Source: Rhynchopus sp. YZ270_cl-10
Lineage: Eukaryota > Euglenozoa > Diplonemea > Diplonemida > Diplonemidae
Direction of reading: 5' to 3'
Assembly: GCA_964035575.1 (NCBI GenBank)
Contig: OZ037928.1
Coordinates: 248,001-312,000, forward strand
Length of the DNA stretch: 64,000 nucleotides
A program made the position numbers and the translations under genes. Shown here piece after piece: positions 21,706 to 31,983 of the stretch. The first letter of the stretch is position 1. Each line of letters starts with the position of its first letter. The notes beneath the pieces were generated by a model. The model worked only from the letters and a program-made list of their open reading frames with translations. It did not search any database and had not been told where the DNA came from.

Positions 21706-22867
21706 GATTTTGATGTTTTTTTTTCTGTTCCGTGTTTTGTTCTTTTTCCTGCTGTGGTTGCGGTTGTGTCTTTGTGTGAGGGTGGTGAGGCAGGGAACAA
21801 GATGTGTCGCTGTCGAGCCACGATCCCCTTTCTGCACCGCACTCCGATACAGAGCGAGAGCCACCCTGCAGTGCCACCACAGCAACGGTGTCGTGTCCGT
21901 GAGTGTGCGCGATTCTGCAGCAGCACTAAGTTCTAACGGTAGGTTACGAGGCTCGGGGATCAAATTGTCTCCAGCCCGCCTTCACACAGTACGCGTACGC
22001 GTCGTATGGTTGACAGTGCAGACGCCGCTAAGAAAATGTAACAAAACCTCAAAACAGAGACACAACAAGGTGAACAACAAAACACCGTGGACTCTTTCTG
22101 GAAAAGGGCAACAGGGGTTTATTTCCGGAGTTCCAAAAAGGGGTAGTATCAACTCCCCCTTGCGGGAGTGAAAGGGGGAGTCGGGACTCCCTCTCGTTTG
22201 AGCTCTTTTTAAGTTGCCCTTTTCGAGAAAGAGTCCACCGTGTATGGATTGAACGATAGATAGCAGGGGTGTGTGGTGGGTCGCTCGTTTCCACAACCTT
22301 CCTTCACTGTTCACCCCCGTGTTGGGTAAAGGTGTTTTGGGTCAAAAATCGACTTGAACCGTGTGAAGGAACTGCTGCTCAGGAAATATGAAATGTGCGT
22401 GAGCAGGGAGCTTCTCATTCCTGCGACTGGTTTGTAAGCGGAGAAAGTACGAGAATAAATCACATTGCTCTCCACCCCCCTTTTATTTTAATCGGGTCCA
22501 TGGTTTCCGCTGAGTCCCGTGAGTTCCCGTAGCAAATGCAGTTCCTCCACACAAAAGTTGTGGTAGGGGGAAAGGGGTTGAAACAGAACCGTTTTCGTTC
22601 CCTTCAAAATCCAGAAGTCTGCGAAGTCGCATAATTCGCGTATAGTAGCTATACTGTATTGATGTCCCCCGTTTAGATTAACCGAGGGGTTTTACTTTCT
22701 TTTTTTTTTGGTGAGGCGGTCAGCGTGACGTGCTCAGTTGTTGCCTTTGTACGAAGCTGCCTGTCTTGCACCCCGCATGTGGCGTCCCTCCTGAGGAAGC
22801 GCTGTGCAGCATCACGACACCGCACCAAGCACAACGCAAAGCACTGCACCAGCTTGCACCGGCCACG
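21706..22867. repeat. Spacer upstream of LRR-4 and downstream of LRR-5
   Basis: This contains a 45-bp relic of the phosphatase gene fragment (21,808-21,852), the foldback element at 22,083-22,242, and the array spacer 22,609-22,867. No gene is seen. Confidence 0.6.
22083..22242. repeat. Foldback element with about 30-bp inverted ends
   Basis: CACCGTGGACTCTTTCT at 22,083 pairs with GAAAGAGTCCACCGTG ending at 22,242. The match continues to GGGCAAC/GTTGCCC with 2 mismatches in 30. The interior has a second inverted pair of ACTCCC/GGGAGT segments. The flanking dinucleotides differ (AA, TA), so the insertion mechanism is unclear. Confidence 0.65.
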
Positions 22868-23551
22868 TCACTGCGACAGTCTCGGTCGCTTGCAGTCTTC
22901 CTCAGGTGATTTGACTCGCTTCCGTTTCGGACGGGCATCCGCAACAAACTTCATCAGGTTCGCATTCCTCACAGCGCGTGACACAACAGCACTGCACCCA
23001 GAGAGGCGGATCGTTTGTAAGTTTGCACACTCGCGGAAAGGGGGCTGAATCAGACCAATGTGTGTAACGTTCTCGAGTGAAGATAAATCGAGAGATGTTA
23101 AACTGACACAGTTGTGGAGGAAGCCGTCCCCAACGTACGTGAGACTGTTGGATGAAGACAAGTCGACGGATGCTAAACTGGTGCACCCCTGGAGGAAGCG
23201 GTGCCCAACGTGTGTGAGACTGTTGAGTGAAGGCAAGTCGAGAGATGTTAAACTGGTGCACCCTTCCAGGAAGCAGCCCCCAACATGCGTGAGACTGGTG
23301 AAGGAAGACAAGTCGACAGCTGTCAAACCCCTGCATCCCGTGAGGAAGTAGTCTTCAATGCGCGTGACAGTCGACACAGCACTCAGATCAAGTCGCGATA
23401 TCGACGTCCTTACCAAGAACCCAAAGGGAATGACAGTCGCAACCTCCGCCTGCAGAAGCAAACACGCCACCTCAGGATCCTGCACCTCCTTCAACCTCTC
23501 TGGAGTCAGGTCGGTCTCACCCAACGCACGAAGCGCTGCTATGGCTTCAAA

Positions 23552-23570
23552 CTTCATCGACTTCTTCACC
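23552..23570. repeat. LINE-2 target site duplication, left copy
   Basis: CTTCATCGACTTCTTCACC, 19 bp, identical to 26,887-26,905. It derives from the linker codons of LRR-5. Confidence 0.93.
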
Positions 23571-23594
23571 GTGGGGGCCCGTTTTCGATGCATG

Positions 23595-23615
23595 CACCCC
23601 TATCCGAGATAGGTG
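23595..23615 (-). promoter_or_regulatory. 3' stem-loop of LINE-2
   Basis: On the minus strand CACCTATC, loop TCG, GATAGGGGTG forms a stem of at least six perfect pairs, about 20 bp from the element end. Stem-loops at this place are bound by the RT in several LINE families; that role is inferred here. Confidence 0.5.
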
Positions 23616-23639
23616 ATACAATACATCGTGGGGGTGATG

Positions 23640-26600
23640 TTACATAAGTCCATCACCGCCCCTGCTGTGCCCATCCTTCTGCTTCGTCTGCTTCTTCTTG
23701 AAGAAGCCTCCCAGCGTCGTCTGTCGCCCCTTCGAGGTGTCGTGGTGGCGGCGGCAGCAGTGCTCCAGCGTACTCTTCTCTTGCACACAGTTCCCGCACC
23801 TCGAGAGTCTATGCTTAGTGCATGCTTCGTGTCGGATCGGTAACCCGTCGTCGTTGGAGTGGTGCGCAAAGCAGCAATGCATCAGGTCTGCCTGGGCGTT
23901 CTTCGAGCAGGCATCACACTTCGTCTTCCGGTGCAGCACACATATCGCAAACTGGAAGATCGGAACCGCTCCTTCAGGTGCCTTCACGGGTGCATCCCCT
24001 GGACGCACGTGCTCATGGTGCCGGTAGCGAGCATGCGCAGATGTCTCCTGTTCAGCCCGCTGGATGAATGGTAGTGCCCTCCTGCCTCTAACTTCTGTGG
24101 AGGGGTACGCCGTCTCAGCAGAATACTCCCCCATCCATGTACCTCTCGCTCTATCGCCACCACGGAGCTCCACCTCAGACATGCCTTCGGAGCTGCGTTG
24201 CAGACGGTACGCCACACCAGCATCGTATAGCGCACGCAATGCCTTCAACGTTTCTTCTCCGCCGGCAAAGATAGGACGGCGGTCGATGCCTGTGATGGCG
24301 TTCGCCCCAAACGAAGCGAGAACATGCGTTACCTTCACCTTCCCCGGATGGAGAGAGCTCTCCGAAAAGGTTCTGAGTGAAGCCAACATATGCCCAAAGG
24401 TGGTCGTCTTCGCCATTTCTCTGTGGGCCAGCGCTACTGGCACCACGTCGTCATCATCGTCGTCTTCCCCACTCCCGTCGTCTTCCCCCCCATTGTTGTC
24501 TTCTTCCCCAGTCCCAGCCCTCGGCTGCTTCAGCTTCGGCGCTATTCTGCCGGTCTTGTCCCCAGGTCGGATGTCCATCCCTGTGGCAACCTCGAAGTCG
24601 ATGAGCAGCTCCATGTGGGAGACTTCACGTCCAGCTTCGTCGCTCCATTGTAAACCACCCAGCCAGGAGGCAAACGCCAGCAGCAGAGCACGTCCATACG
24701 GCCACCTCCTTTTCAGGGGGGTGTAGTCCACCAAACTGTTCGCGTGTTGCGTCGTAGTGTCCAACTCCGGTGCCCACGTCCACGGGTATCGGTCTTCTTG
24801 CAGTCGCGGGTTCGCCGCTTCCGGTCTGCTCCACTTGGAGCGTGCGATGAGGATGCGCACCATCATCTTCTGCAGGTCTGCAACACGGGCGCATTCCAAA
24901 GGTGTGTCCGGTGTGCACATGCCGCAGATAGCGAGACAGTTTGGCCAGGTCGTTCTGTCAATGTCCAACAGCAAGGGGTACTCCGCACGAATGCTACTCC
25001 ATGCTTCACATTCCCACCACAAGTGTTTGTGATTTTCGTCCACCCCCGCTTCGCAGTGAACGCAGATGGCCGAGTCCCGTATGCGCGCTCTCGCAAGTCG
25101 CACCCCCGTTATCGCACCGTCAGCTACAATGTGTCGCAGCGTCCCCGCCTCGTAATCCGTCAAAGTTTTGCTTCGGGTGAGAGCAAGGGTTTTCTCCTTA
25201 TCCACCCCCGCTTCAATACCCTTCAGGTTAGCTCTGCCTTTGCCATTGACCTTCGCAGTCGTCTTCGTACGGGAGAGTCGAATGAAGAACATCCGTTCTC
25301 GCACAACGTGGCCCAGTCTACCCAAGCTTACCGTCTTCACATCAACGATGCTCCCATCGTGCGTTTTCACCTTTGTCGTGTCTATCCACGACCACGCAAG
25401 GCGGCTGAGGGCTCGCGCAATCAACCCGATGGGTCCTCCAGTCTTCGCCTGCTTCGCTTTCGCACGTAACCTGCACTTTTCGACCAGCGAACAGATCTCA
25501 TCCGATTTGCGTATCATCGCCGCCCACGTCATGATCCTTCTGTAGTCGAATGCCACCGAGGGGTCGAGCAGATGGCCTTTCTCGAAGACATTCAGCATGA
25601 CCGGTACGCTTCGCCGATTCATCTTGTTCACGCCGTGGACCCCTTTCTCCACTGCAGTTGCAAGACTGTTCACGTATTTCCCAGGTGGGTCCTGCACCGT
25701 GATACCGTACACAGATTTCGACATCACTGCAGCCTGCATGATGCCTGCTTTCTCACCTTGAGTCAGCGGGAGGCATCCCACCTTACCTGCTAGCGGTCCG
25801 CATGCGTCGATGGTGCCTTCCAGTTTCGTCGGGAGCGTGGGCGTCCCAGCCTGTCGTGCCTGCACCGTCGCCCCCAGGCACTCCGACTTCTCGACGCGAG
25901 TAAGATCCGCGCCGTTCATCTGCACAGTTTCCTCTTCATCAGGACGGTTGCTCTGCCACGTGCTTTTCCCCGCGTGGACGCGTTGTCCCGTCAAGTCTGC
26001 AAAGTGTCCGGTGAAGGCGACACCCGCTCGCAGCTGGTCGAGGGTCTTCGTCAGGAGGTTGGTGTCGTCAGCGTACGCCAGCCCCTGCGTGCCCGTTTCC
26101 TTCTCCACCCCGTTCATCCACACCGCCACCAGCGCATTCAGGAAGATTACGCTCAGTGGGCATCCTTGGAGGATACCATTCGTCGCAAACCATTCTTTGC
26201 CAAGACCTGCCGGCAGTTTGAAACGCCTCCCCAGCTTCTTGTATATACCCCGGATGGGGCGCATCATGTTGTCGGGAAGACCCAACCGTTCGACGAGCTG
26301 GAACATGATCTCTTGGGGAACACGGTCAAAGCACTTCTGATAGTCGAAGGAGGCTAGATAGATAGGTGTGTCGTCTATCAGAGCCTCCTCCATCTTCGCA
26401 CAGAGAAACCACAGCAGGTCTTCGGTTCCGTGTTTGTTCCGGAAGCCGTGTCGCCGCTCGTGAATCCAGGATTCCTGCCACGTCGCCACTTTGCGGAGTC
26501 GAGTCGCCGCCCATAACCTGTACATCACACTGGTGATGGTTATGGGTCGCTGCTTCAGGGGCTCCTCGCCTTCTCCTTTGGGGATGAGCACCACCAACGC

Positions 26601-26879
26601 CCTCGCAATCACCCTGGGCCAGTTCCCAGTATCCTCGATCAGGTTCAGGCAGCGCGCGAGTTCCTCCAGCAGTGTCAAAGGCAGTTCCTTCAGCTCCTCC
26701 ACCCTCCACCCATCGAGGCCTGCCGCCTTTTTCCGCTTCATCTTGCCGATGGTCGTACGGAGGTCGTCGGCGGTCAGGGGTTCGCATACACAAGGGGTCC
26801 CTTCAGGAATGTGTTCCTTGAACCTATCAAAGAACGTCGTCCACGCAGGTTCTTCGGAATCGTCATACATCCGGAACAC
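23640..26879 (-). CDS. LINE-2 reverse transcriptase with Cys/His modules and PIP box
   Basis: 1,079 codons are open without a break; the true N-terminus is lost. The RT motifs are complete: LIPKGEGEEPLKQRPIT, motif A FDYQKCFD, motif B QGCPLS, motif C YADD, then SECLGATV. A zinc knuckle CVHCEAG...HLWWEC follows. After an acidic stretch comes TGIDRRPIF, shared with LINE-3. Residues 980-1046 hold two tandem modules with the pattern C-x2-H-x4-C-x2-C-x8/9-H-C-C-x2-H-H. Residues 1053-1060 are QTTLGGFF, a canonical PCNA-interacting (PIP) motif, followed by KKKQTKQK. Inferred: RT activity is possible, and the C-terminus may dock to the replication clamp. Confidence 0.9.
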   Translation of the reverse strand: MFRMYDDSEEPAWTTFFDRFKEHIPEGTPCVCEPLTADDLRTTIGKMKRKKAAGLDGWRVEELKELPLTLLEELARCLNLIEDTGNWPRVIARALVVLIPKGEGEEPLKQRPITITSVMYRLWAATRLRKVATWQESWIHERRHGFRNKHGTEDLLWFLCAKMEEALIDDTPIYLASFDYQKCFDRVPQEIMFQLVERLGLPDNMMRPIRGIYKKLGRRFKLPAGLGKEWFATNGILQGCPLSVIFLNALVAVWMNGVEKETGTQGLAYADDTNLLTKTLDQLRAGVAFTGHFADLTGQRVHAGKSTWQSNRPDEEETVQMNGADLTRVEKSECLGATVQARQAGTPTLPTKLEGTIDACGPLAGKVGCLPLTQGEKAGIMQAAVMSKSVYGITVQDPPGKYVNSLATAVEKGVHGVNKMNRRSVPVMLNVFEKGHLLDPSVAFDYRRIMTWAAMIRKSDEICSLVEKCRLRAKAKQAKTGGPIGLIARALSRLAWSWIDTTKVKTHDGSIVDVKTVSLGRLGHVVRERMFFIRLSRTKTTAKVNGKGRANLKGIEAGVDKEKTLALTRSKTLTDYEAGTLRHIVADGAITGVRLARARIRDSAICVHCEAGVDENHKHLWWECEAWSSIRAEYPLLLDIDRTTWPNCLAICGMCTPDTPLECARVADLQKMMVRILIARSKWSRPEAANPRLQEDRYPWTWAPELDTTTQHANSLVDYTPLKRRWPYGRALLLAFASWLGGLQWSDEAGREVSHMELLIDFEVATGMDIRPGDKTGRIAPKLKQPRAGTGEEDNNGGEDDGSGEDDDDDDVVPVALAHREMAKTTTFGHMLASLRTFSESSLHPGKVKVTHVLASFGANAITGIDRRPIFAGGEETLKALRALYDAGVAYRLQRSSEGMSEVELRGGDRARGTWMGEYSAETAYPSTEVRGRRALPFIQRAEQETSAHARYRHHEHVRPGDAPVKAPEGAVPIFQFAICVLHRKTKCDACSKNAQADLMHCCFAHHSNDDGLPIRHEACTKHRLSRCGNCVQEKSTLEHCCRRHHDTSKGRQTTLGGFFKKKQTKQKDGHSRGGDGLM

Positions 26880-26886
26880 CCCACCC

Positions 26887-26905
26887 CTTCATCGACTTCT
26901 TCACC
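26887..26905. repeat. LINE-2 target site duplication, right copy
   Basis: 19 bp, identical to 23,552-23,570. Confidence 0.93.
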
Positions 26906-27201
26906 ACAATCGTGTCCCCAGCACTCAGCTGCGTCATGTCCGCTCCTTCGCCCATCGCTTTGTCTCCGAAACTCATGCCAAAGCTGTCTTCAGGCAGCCC
27001 CACTGCAGACGCCACCTTCCGCCGCATGTCCTCCACTGCGTCAGCCAGAGCCACCTCAATCACGTGTGTCTCGTCGCAGAACTCCACATTCAGATCCATG
27101 ATTGTGATGTGTTTTTTTCTGTTCCGTGTTTTGTTCTTTTTCCTGCTGTGGTTGCGGTTGTGTCTTTGTGTGAGGGTGCTGAGGCAGGGAACAAGATGTG
27201 T

Positions 27202-27437
27202 CGCTGTCGAGCCACGATCCCCTTTCTGCACCGCACTCCGATACAGTGTATGCTCTGCAGCGAGCGGGGCGACGATGGTCTTCATACTTCTCGCATCATC
27301 GCCAAGCACTTCTGCGGCTGTTTGAAGCGCCCTTCTGAACGGAGACACAATGACCAACGTGTTTGCATCGTACCCACCAACACTGCGCAGCACACAACCC
27401 AACCTCTGTGCCTGCAATACTCCAGTAGGGTTCAACT
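27202..27437 (-). pseudogene. Captured 236-bp fragment of the histidine-phosphatase gene
   Basis: Collinear with 14,092-14,327 of the phosphatase gene, same length and orientation, with only a few substitutions. It encodes the stretch LNPTGVLQAQRL to GDRGSTA, lacking both catalytic histidines. It sits about 100 bp upstream of LRR-5 and stays in frame with its start codon. Confidence 0.9.
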
Positions 27438-28546
27438 GACCGAGCGAAGCGAGGCAGAGCACACTATTTAGTGCATTGACAATTGGGGGAAATGAACATT
27501 AACACGGGAGAGACAGGGGAGCAAATAGACTGTCCAGTTTGTGTGGTTTTACGTTATGTCCAGTATTGGTGCCCAGCTGGTTCTGGAGGGGAGGAGGGGG
27601 AGGACGGGATGAGGCTTTCTTTTTAGAAGACGAAGTTCCGTTCATGTTACTTTGTGTTTGTCTATTTGTCTTTTTTGACAGGGTTATTAACGTCATCAGC
27701 GACCCTCCCCCCACGGAACTCGTAAACTATAGGGGAGGGGGGTGGGGAAAACAATGGGAGTGAACGTCGTCCTTGAAGGCTTCGCAACTCCTTCGCGTAC
27801 TCTCTTCTTAGACAGACGTCCAAAAATTGAAACCGCACCCTACTTTTCCTTTTTATGTTTTTCCCCCACCCCCGAAAACAATAAAGCAATAAAAACAATA
27901 AAGGCAAAAGGGAGAGGTTGTGGTGAAACGCACACACCTCAACCTGTCCGTGAAATGTGGCTCTACTCCAACCCGCCCCGGATTAGAAAAATGGAAAAGG
28001 GATGGGAGTAGGGTACGGTGTTCAATTTCCTTTTAGCATTGCATGTAATCATACAAGAAAACGCCTCCTCATCTTACTCATGGCGCTTTGTGTGAGGGGG
28101 AATTTGGAATTAACGCAAAGGAGGATTGGCCTTGGAGGGAGTACACACATGTAGCTAATGGGAGGTGGGGGAAAGGAAAAGGGGAGCTAAACAGGTGTTG
28201 CTGCACACAAAGGTTGGGGTAGGGGGAAAGGGGTTGAAACAGAACACTTTTTGTGTTCCATGCAAAATCCAGAAGTCTGCGAAGTCGCATAATTCGCGTA
28301 TAGTAACTATTTCTCTGTATACTGTATTGATGTCCCCCGTTTAGATTAACCGAGGGGTTTTACTTTCTCTTTTTTGGTGAGGCGGTCAGCTTGACATGCT
28401 CAGTTGTTGCCTTTGTACGAAGCTGCCTGTCTTGCACCCCGCATGTGGCGTCCCTCCTGAGGAAGCGCTGTGCAGCATCACGACACCGCACCAAGCACAA
28501 CGCAAAGCACTGCACCACCTTGCACCAACAGGGCTGTGCGGCCACG
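27438..28546. repeat. LRR array spacer with nested insert
   Basis: 27,528-27,820 is the duplicon block (GACTGTCCAGTTTGTGTGG; G-rich stretch at 27,731-27,748). 28,080-28,260 and 28,267-28,546 match 30,328-30,798 and 32,728-33,199. Between them lies an extra segment absent from the other copies (27,824-28,050). No gene is seen. Confidence 0.7.
27824..28050. mobile_element. MITE-like insertion defined by empty sites
   Basis: At 30,296 and 32,696 the sequence GTCCAACAAGAAAACG is continuous; here it is interrupted by about 225 bp. The insert begins AATTGAAACCGCACCCTAC and near its end carries GTAGGGTACGGTGTTCAATT, an imperfect inverted repeat. It has no coding capacity. Confidence 0.6.
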
Positions 28547-29587
28547 TCACTGCGACAGTCTCGGTCGCTTGCAGTCTTCCTCAGGTGATTCGTCTCGCTT
28601 CCGTTTCGGACAGGCTCGCACAACAAGATCACTCAGGCCCGCCTTCTCCACAGCGCGTGACACAACAGCACTGCACCCAGAGAGGCGGATGGTTTGTAAG
28701 CTTGTACACAAAAAGAAAGAGGAACGGCCTAAGTGTGCAACGTACTCGAGTGAAGATAAATCGAGAGATGTTAAACTGGCACAGTTGCGGAGGAAGCCGT
28801 CCCCAACGCGCGTGACATTGTTGAGTGAAGACAAGTCGACAGCTGTTAAACTGCTGCACCCAGCGAGGAAGCGGTCCTCAACGTACGTGAGCCTGTTTAG
28901 TGAAGACAAGTCGACAGCTGTTAAACTCGTGCAGTCCTGGAGGAAGCCGTCCTCAACGTCCGTGAGACTATTGAGTGACGGCAAGACGAGAGATTTCAAA
29001 CTGTTGCAGTTGTGGAGGAAGGCGCTCCCAACGTGTGTGAGACTGTTGAATGAAGACAAGTCGAGAGATGTTAAACTGGTGCACCCTTTCAGGAAGCTGT
29101 GCCCAATGTGTGTGAGACTGGTGAAGGAAGACAAGTCGAGACGTGTTAAACTCCTGCAGTACTGGAGGAAGCCGGACTCAATGCGCGTGACAGTCGACAC
29201 AGCACTCAGATCAAGTCGCGTTATCGATCTCCGTTCCAAGAACCCTTTAGGAATGACAGTCGTAACCTCCGCCTGCAGAAGCAAACACGCAACCACAGGA
29301 TCCTTCACCTTCTTCAACCTCTTTGGCCTCAGGTCTGCCACACCCCTCGCATGAAGCGCTGCTATGGCTTCGAACTTCATCGACTTCGTCACCAAAATCG
29401 TGTCCCCAGCACTCAGCTGCGTCATGTCGTATCCTTCGCCCATCACTTTGTCTCCGAAACTCATGCAAAAGCTGTCTTCAGGCAGCCCCACTGCAGACGC
29501 CACCTTCCGCCGCATGTCCTCCACTGTGTCAGCCAGAGCCACCTCAATCACGTGTGTCTCATCGCAAAACTCCACATTCAGATCCAT
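28547..29587 (-). CDS. LRR-6: ubiquitin-like/LRR protein with nuclear tail
   Basis: The protein is 346 residues from the conserved start at 29,587. The ubiquitin-like domain has CMSFGDKVMGEGYDMTQ in place of the usual DMSFGDEAMGEGADMTQ. About 7 repeats follow, including the atypical SLKSLVLPSLNSLTDVED. The cap is SSFFLCTSLQTIRLSGC and the tail PKRKRDESPEEDCKRPRLSQ is intact. A phosphatase-gene fragment lies upstream at 29,691-29,913, out of frame because of a 13-bp deletion. Intact and plausibly expressed. Confidence 0.84.
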   Translation of the reverse strand: MDLNVEFCDETHVIEVALADTVEDMRRKVASAVGLPEDSFCMSFGDKVMGEGYDMTQLSAGDTILVTKSMKFEAIAALHARGVADLRPKRLKKVKDPVVACLLLQAEVTTVIPKGFLERRSITRLDLSAVSTVTRIESGFLQYCRSLTRLDLSSFTSLTHIGHSFLKGCTSLTSLDLSSFNSLTHVGSAFLHNCNSLKSLVLPSLNSLTDVEDGFLQDCTSLTAVDLSSLNRLTYVEDRFLAGCSSLTAVDLSSLNNVTRVGDGFLRNCASLTSLDLSSLEYVAHLGRSSFFLCTSLQTIRLSGCSAVVSRAVEKAGLSDLVVRACPKRKRDESPEEDCKRPRLSQ

Positions 29588-30798
29588 GATTGTGATATGT
29601 TTTTTTTCTCTTCCGTGTTTTGTTCTTTTTCCTGCTGTGGTTGCGGTTGTGTCTTTGTGTGAGGGTGCTGAGGCAGGGAACAAGATGTGTCGCTGTCGAC
29701 CCACGATCCCCTTTCTGCACCGCACTCCGATGCAGTGTATGCTCTGCAGCGAGCGGGGCGACGATGGTCTTCATACTTCTCGCACTTCTGCGGCTGTTTG
29801 AAGCGCCCTTCTGAACGGAGACACAATGACCAACGTGTTTGCATCGTACCCACCAACACTGCGCAGTACACAACCCAATCTCTGTGCCTGCAATACTCCA
29901 GTAGGGTTCAACTGACCGAGCGAAGCGAGGCAGAGCACACTATTTAGTGCATTGACAATTGGGGGAAATGAATATTAACACGGGAGAGACAGGGGAGAAA
30001 ATAGACTGTCCAGTTTGTGTGGTTTTACGTTATGTCCAGTATTGGTGCCCAGCTGGTTCTGGAGGGGAGGAGGGGGAGGACGGGATGAGGCTTTCTTTTT
30101 GTAAGACGAAGCTCCGTTCTTGTTACTTTGTGTTTGTCTATTTGTCTTTTTTGATAGGGTTATAAACGTCATCAGCGACCCTCCCCCCACGGAACTCGTA
30201 TACTATAGGGGAGGGGGGTGGGGAAAACAATGGGAGTGAACGTCGTCCTTGAAGGCTTCGCAACTCCTTCGCGTACTCTCTTCTTAGACAGATGTCCAAC
30301 AAGAAAACGCCTCCTTGTCTTACTCATGGCGCTTTGTGTGATGGGGAATTTGGAATTAACGCAAAGGAGAATTGGCCTTGGAGGGAGTACACACATGTAG
30401 CTAATGGGAGGTGGGGGAAAGGAAAAGGAAAAGGGGAACTAAACAGGTGCTGCTCCACACAAAGGTTGGGGTAGGGGGAAAGGGGTTGAAACAGAACACT
30501 TTTTGTTTTCCATGCAAAATCCAGAAGTCTGCGAAGTCGCATATTTCGCGTATAGTAGCTATTTTTTTGTATACTGTATTGATGTCCCCCGTTTAGATTA
30601 ACCGAGGGGTTTTACTTTCTCTTTTTTGGTGAGGCGGTCAGCTTGACATGCTCAGTTGTTGCCTTTGTACGAAGCTGCCTGTCTTGCACCCCGCATGTGG
30701 CGTCCCTCCTGAGGAAGCGCTGTGCAGCATCACGACACCGCACCAAGCACAACGCAAAGCACTGCACCAGCTTGCACCAACAGGGCTGTGCGGCCACG
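29588..30798. repeat. LRR array spacer with phosphatase fragment
   Basis: 29,691-29,913 is the 223-bp phosphatase-gene fragment (13 bp shorter than its source). 29,999-30,290 is the duplicon block with the G-rich stretch. 30,300-30,798 is the spacer shared with 28,080-28,546 and 32,700-33,199. No independent gene is seen. Confidence 0.75.
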
Positions 30799-31983
30799 TC
30801 ACTGCGACAGTCTCGGTCGCTTGCAGTCTTCCTCAGGTGATTTGACTCGCTTCCGTTTCGGACGGGCATCCGCAACAAACTTCATCAGGTTCGCATTCCT
30901 CACAGCGCTCCTAACTACAGTACTGCACCCAGAGAGGCGGATGGTTTGTAAGCTTGTACACTCGCGGAAAGAGTACTCTTGGCCAATGTGTACCACGTTC
31001 TCGAGTGAACATAAATCGAGAGATGTTAAACTAGCACAGTTGTGGAGGAAGCAGAACCCAACGTGCGTGAGACTGTGGAATGATGATAAGTCGAGAGATG
31101 TTAAACTAGTGCACCCGTTGAGAAAGCCGTTCCCAACGTGTGTGAGACTGTTGAATGAAGGCAAGTCGAGAGATGTTAAACTGCTGCACCCGTTGAGAAA
31201 GCCGTCCCCAACGCGCGTGAGACTGTTGAATGAAGGCAAGTCGACAGATGTTAAACTACTGCACCCATGGAGGAAGCGATTCCCAACTTGCGTGAGACTG
31301 TTGGATGAAGATAAGTCCAGAGATGTTAAACTGGCGCACCCGTTGATAAAGCTGCTCCCAACGTGCGTGAGACTGTTGAGTGAAGGCAAGTCGAGAGATG
31401 TTAAACTGGTGCACCCTCCCAGGAAGCCGTCCCCAACGTGCGTGAGACTGTTGAATGATGATAAGTCGAGAGATGTTAAACTGCTGCACCCGTTGAGAAA
31501 GCGATTCCCAACTTGCGTGAGACTGTTGGATGAAGATAAGTCGAGCTGTGTTAAATTACAGCATCTCCGCAGGAAGTAGTCTTCAATCCGCGTGACAGTC
31601 GACACAGCACTCAGATCAAGTCGCGTTATCGATGTCCCCGCCAAGAACCAACAAGGAATGACAGTCGCCGGCCTGCAGAAGCAAACACGCAACCTCAGGA
31701 TTCTTCACCTTCTTTAACCTCTCTGGGCTCAGGTCTGTCTCACCCCTCGCATGAAGCGCTGCTATGGCTTCCAACTTCATCGACTTCACCAAAATCGTGT
31801 CCCCAGCACTCAGCTGCGTCATGTCCGCTCCTTCGCCCATCGCTTCGTCTCCGAAACTCATGTCAAAGCTGTCTTCAGGCAGCCCCACTGCAGACGCCAC
31901 CTTCCGCCGCATGTGTTCCACGTGTCAGCCAGAGCCACCTCAATCACGTGTGTCTCGTCGCAAAACTCCACATTCAGATCCAT
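30799..31983 (-). pseudogene. LRR-7: ubiquitin-like/LRR pseudogene with two frameshifts
   Basis: The start is at 31,983. Reading is normal to ALADT, where a one-base deletion near 31,921 shifts the frame. The ubiquitin-like domain continues in another frame (EHMRRKVASAVG) until a five-base deletion near 31,665-31,671 shifts it again just before the first repeat. The repeat region (about 9 repeats) and tail PKRKRVKSPEEDCKRPRLSQ are then open to 30,799. The repeats are well preserved, so inactivation looks recent, or the LRR part may still serve as a donor for gene conversion. Confidence 0.85.

Larger units (their letters stand above)
23571..26886 (-). mobile_element. LINE-2: recent non-LTR retrotransposon insertion in LRR-5
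   Basis: This 3,316-bp minus-strand element is bounded by a perfect 19-bp target duplication. There is no poly(A) tail. The 69-bp 3' untranslated end carries a hairpin (23,595-23,615, CCTATC-TCG-GATAGG core). It starts just before the RT domain, so the 5' part is missing. The perfect duplication and open frame point to a young insertion. Confidence 0.92.
22868..27099 (-). pseudogene. LRR-5: ubiquitin-like/LRR gene split by LINE-2
   Basis: Residues 1-71 (MDLNV to VVKKSMK) lie at 27,099-26,887. The remaining 227 residues, FEAIAALRALGETDL through about 5 repeats to the tail PKRKRVKSPEEDCKRPRLSQ, lie at 23,551-22,868. Without the insertion the product would be 298 residues, the shortest complete architecture here. 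No other damage is visible, so the insertion probably inactivated a working gene. An ATG at 27,462 is in frame with MDLNV through a captured phosphatase fragment, giving a possible N-terminal extension. Confidence 0.88.

Noticed and set aside
20551-21963. Upstream ATG at 21,963 for LRR-4 (similar upstream ATGs at 29,725, 34,705, 36,639, 42,889 and 62,294)
   Set aside because: The added residues come from spacer or phosphatase-fragment sequence and are not shared among copies, whereas MDLNV is conserved in all.
22083-22242. Foldback element as a member of the CACGRCGG family
   Set aside because: The terminus is CACCGTGG/CACGGTGG, the flanking dinucleotides differ, and the TGACA-type arrays are missing.
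23640-26879. LINE-2 as a group II intron or other RT type
   Set aside because: YADD with long post-RT domains, zinc knuckle and a 19-bp target duplication fit a non-LTR retrotransposon.
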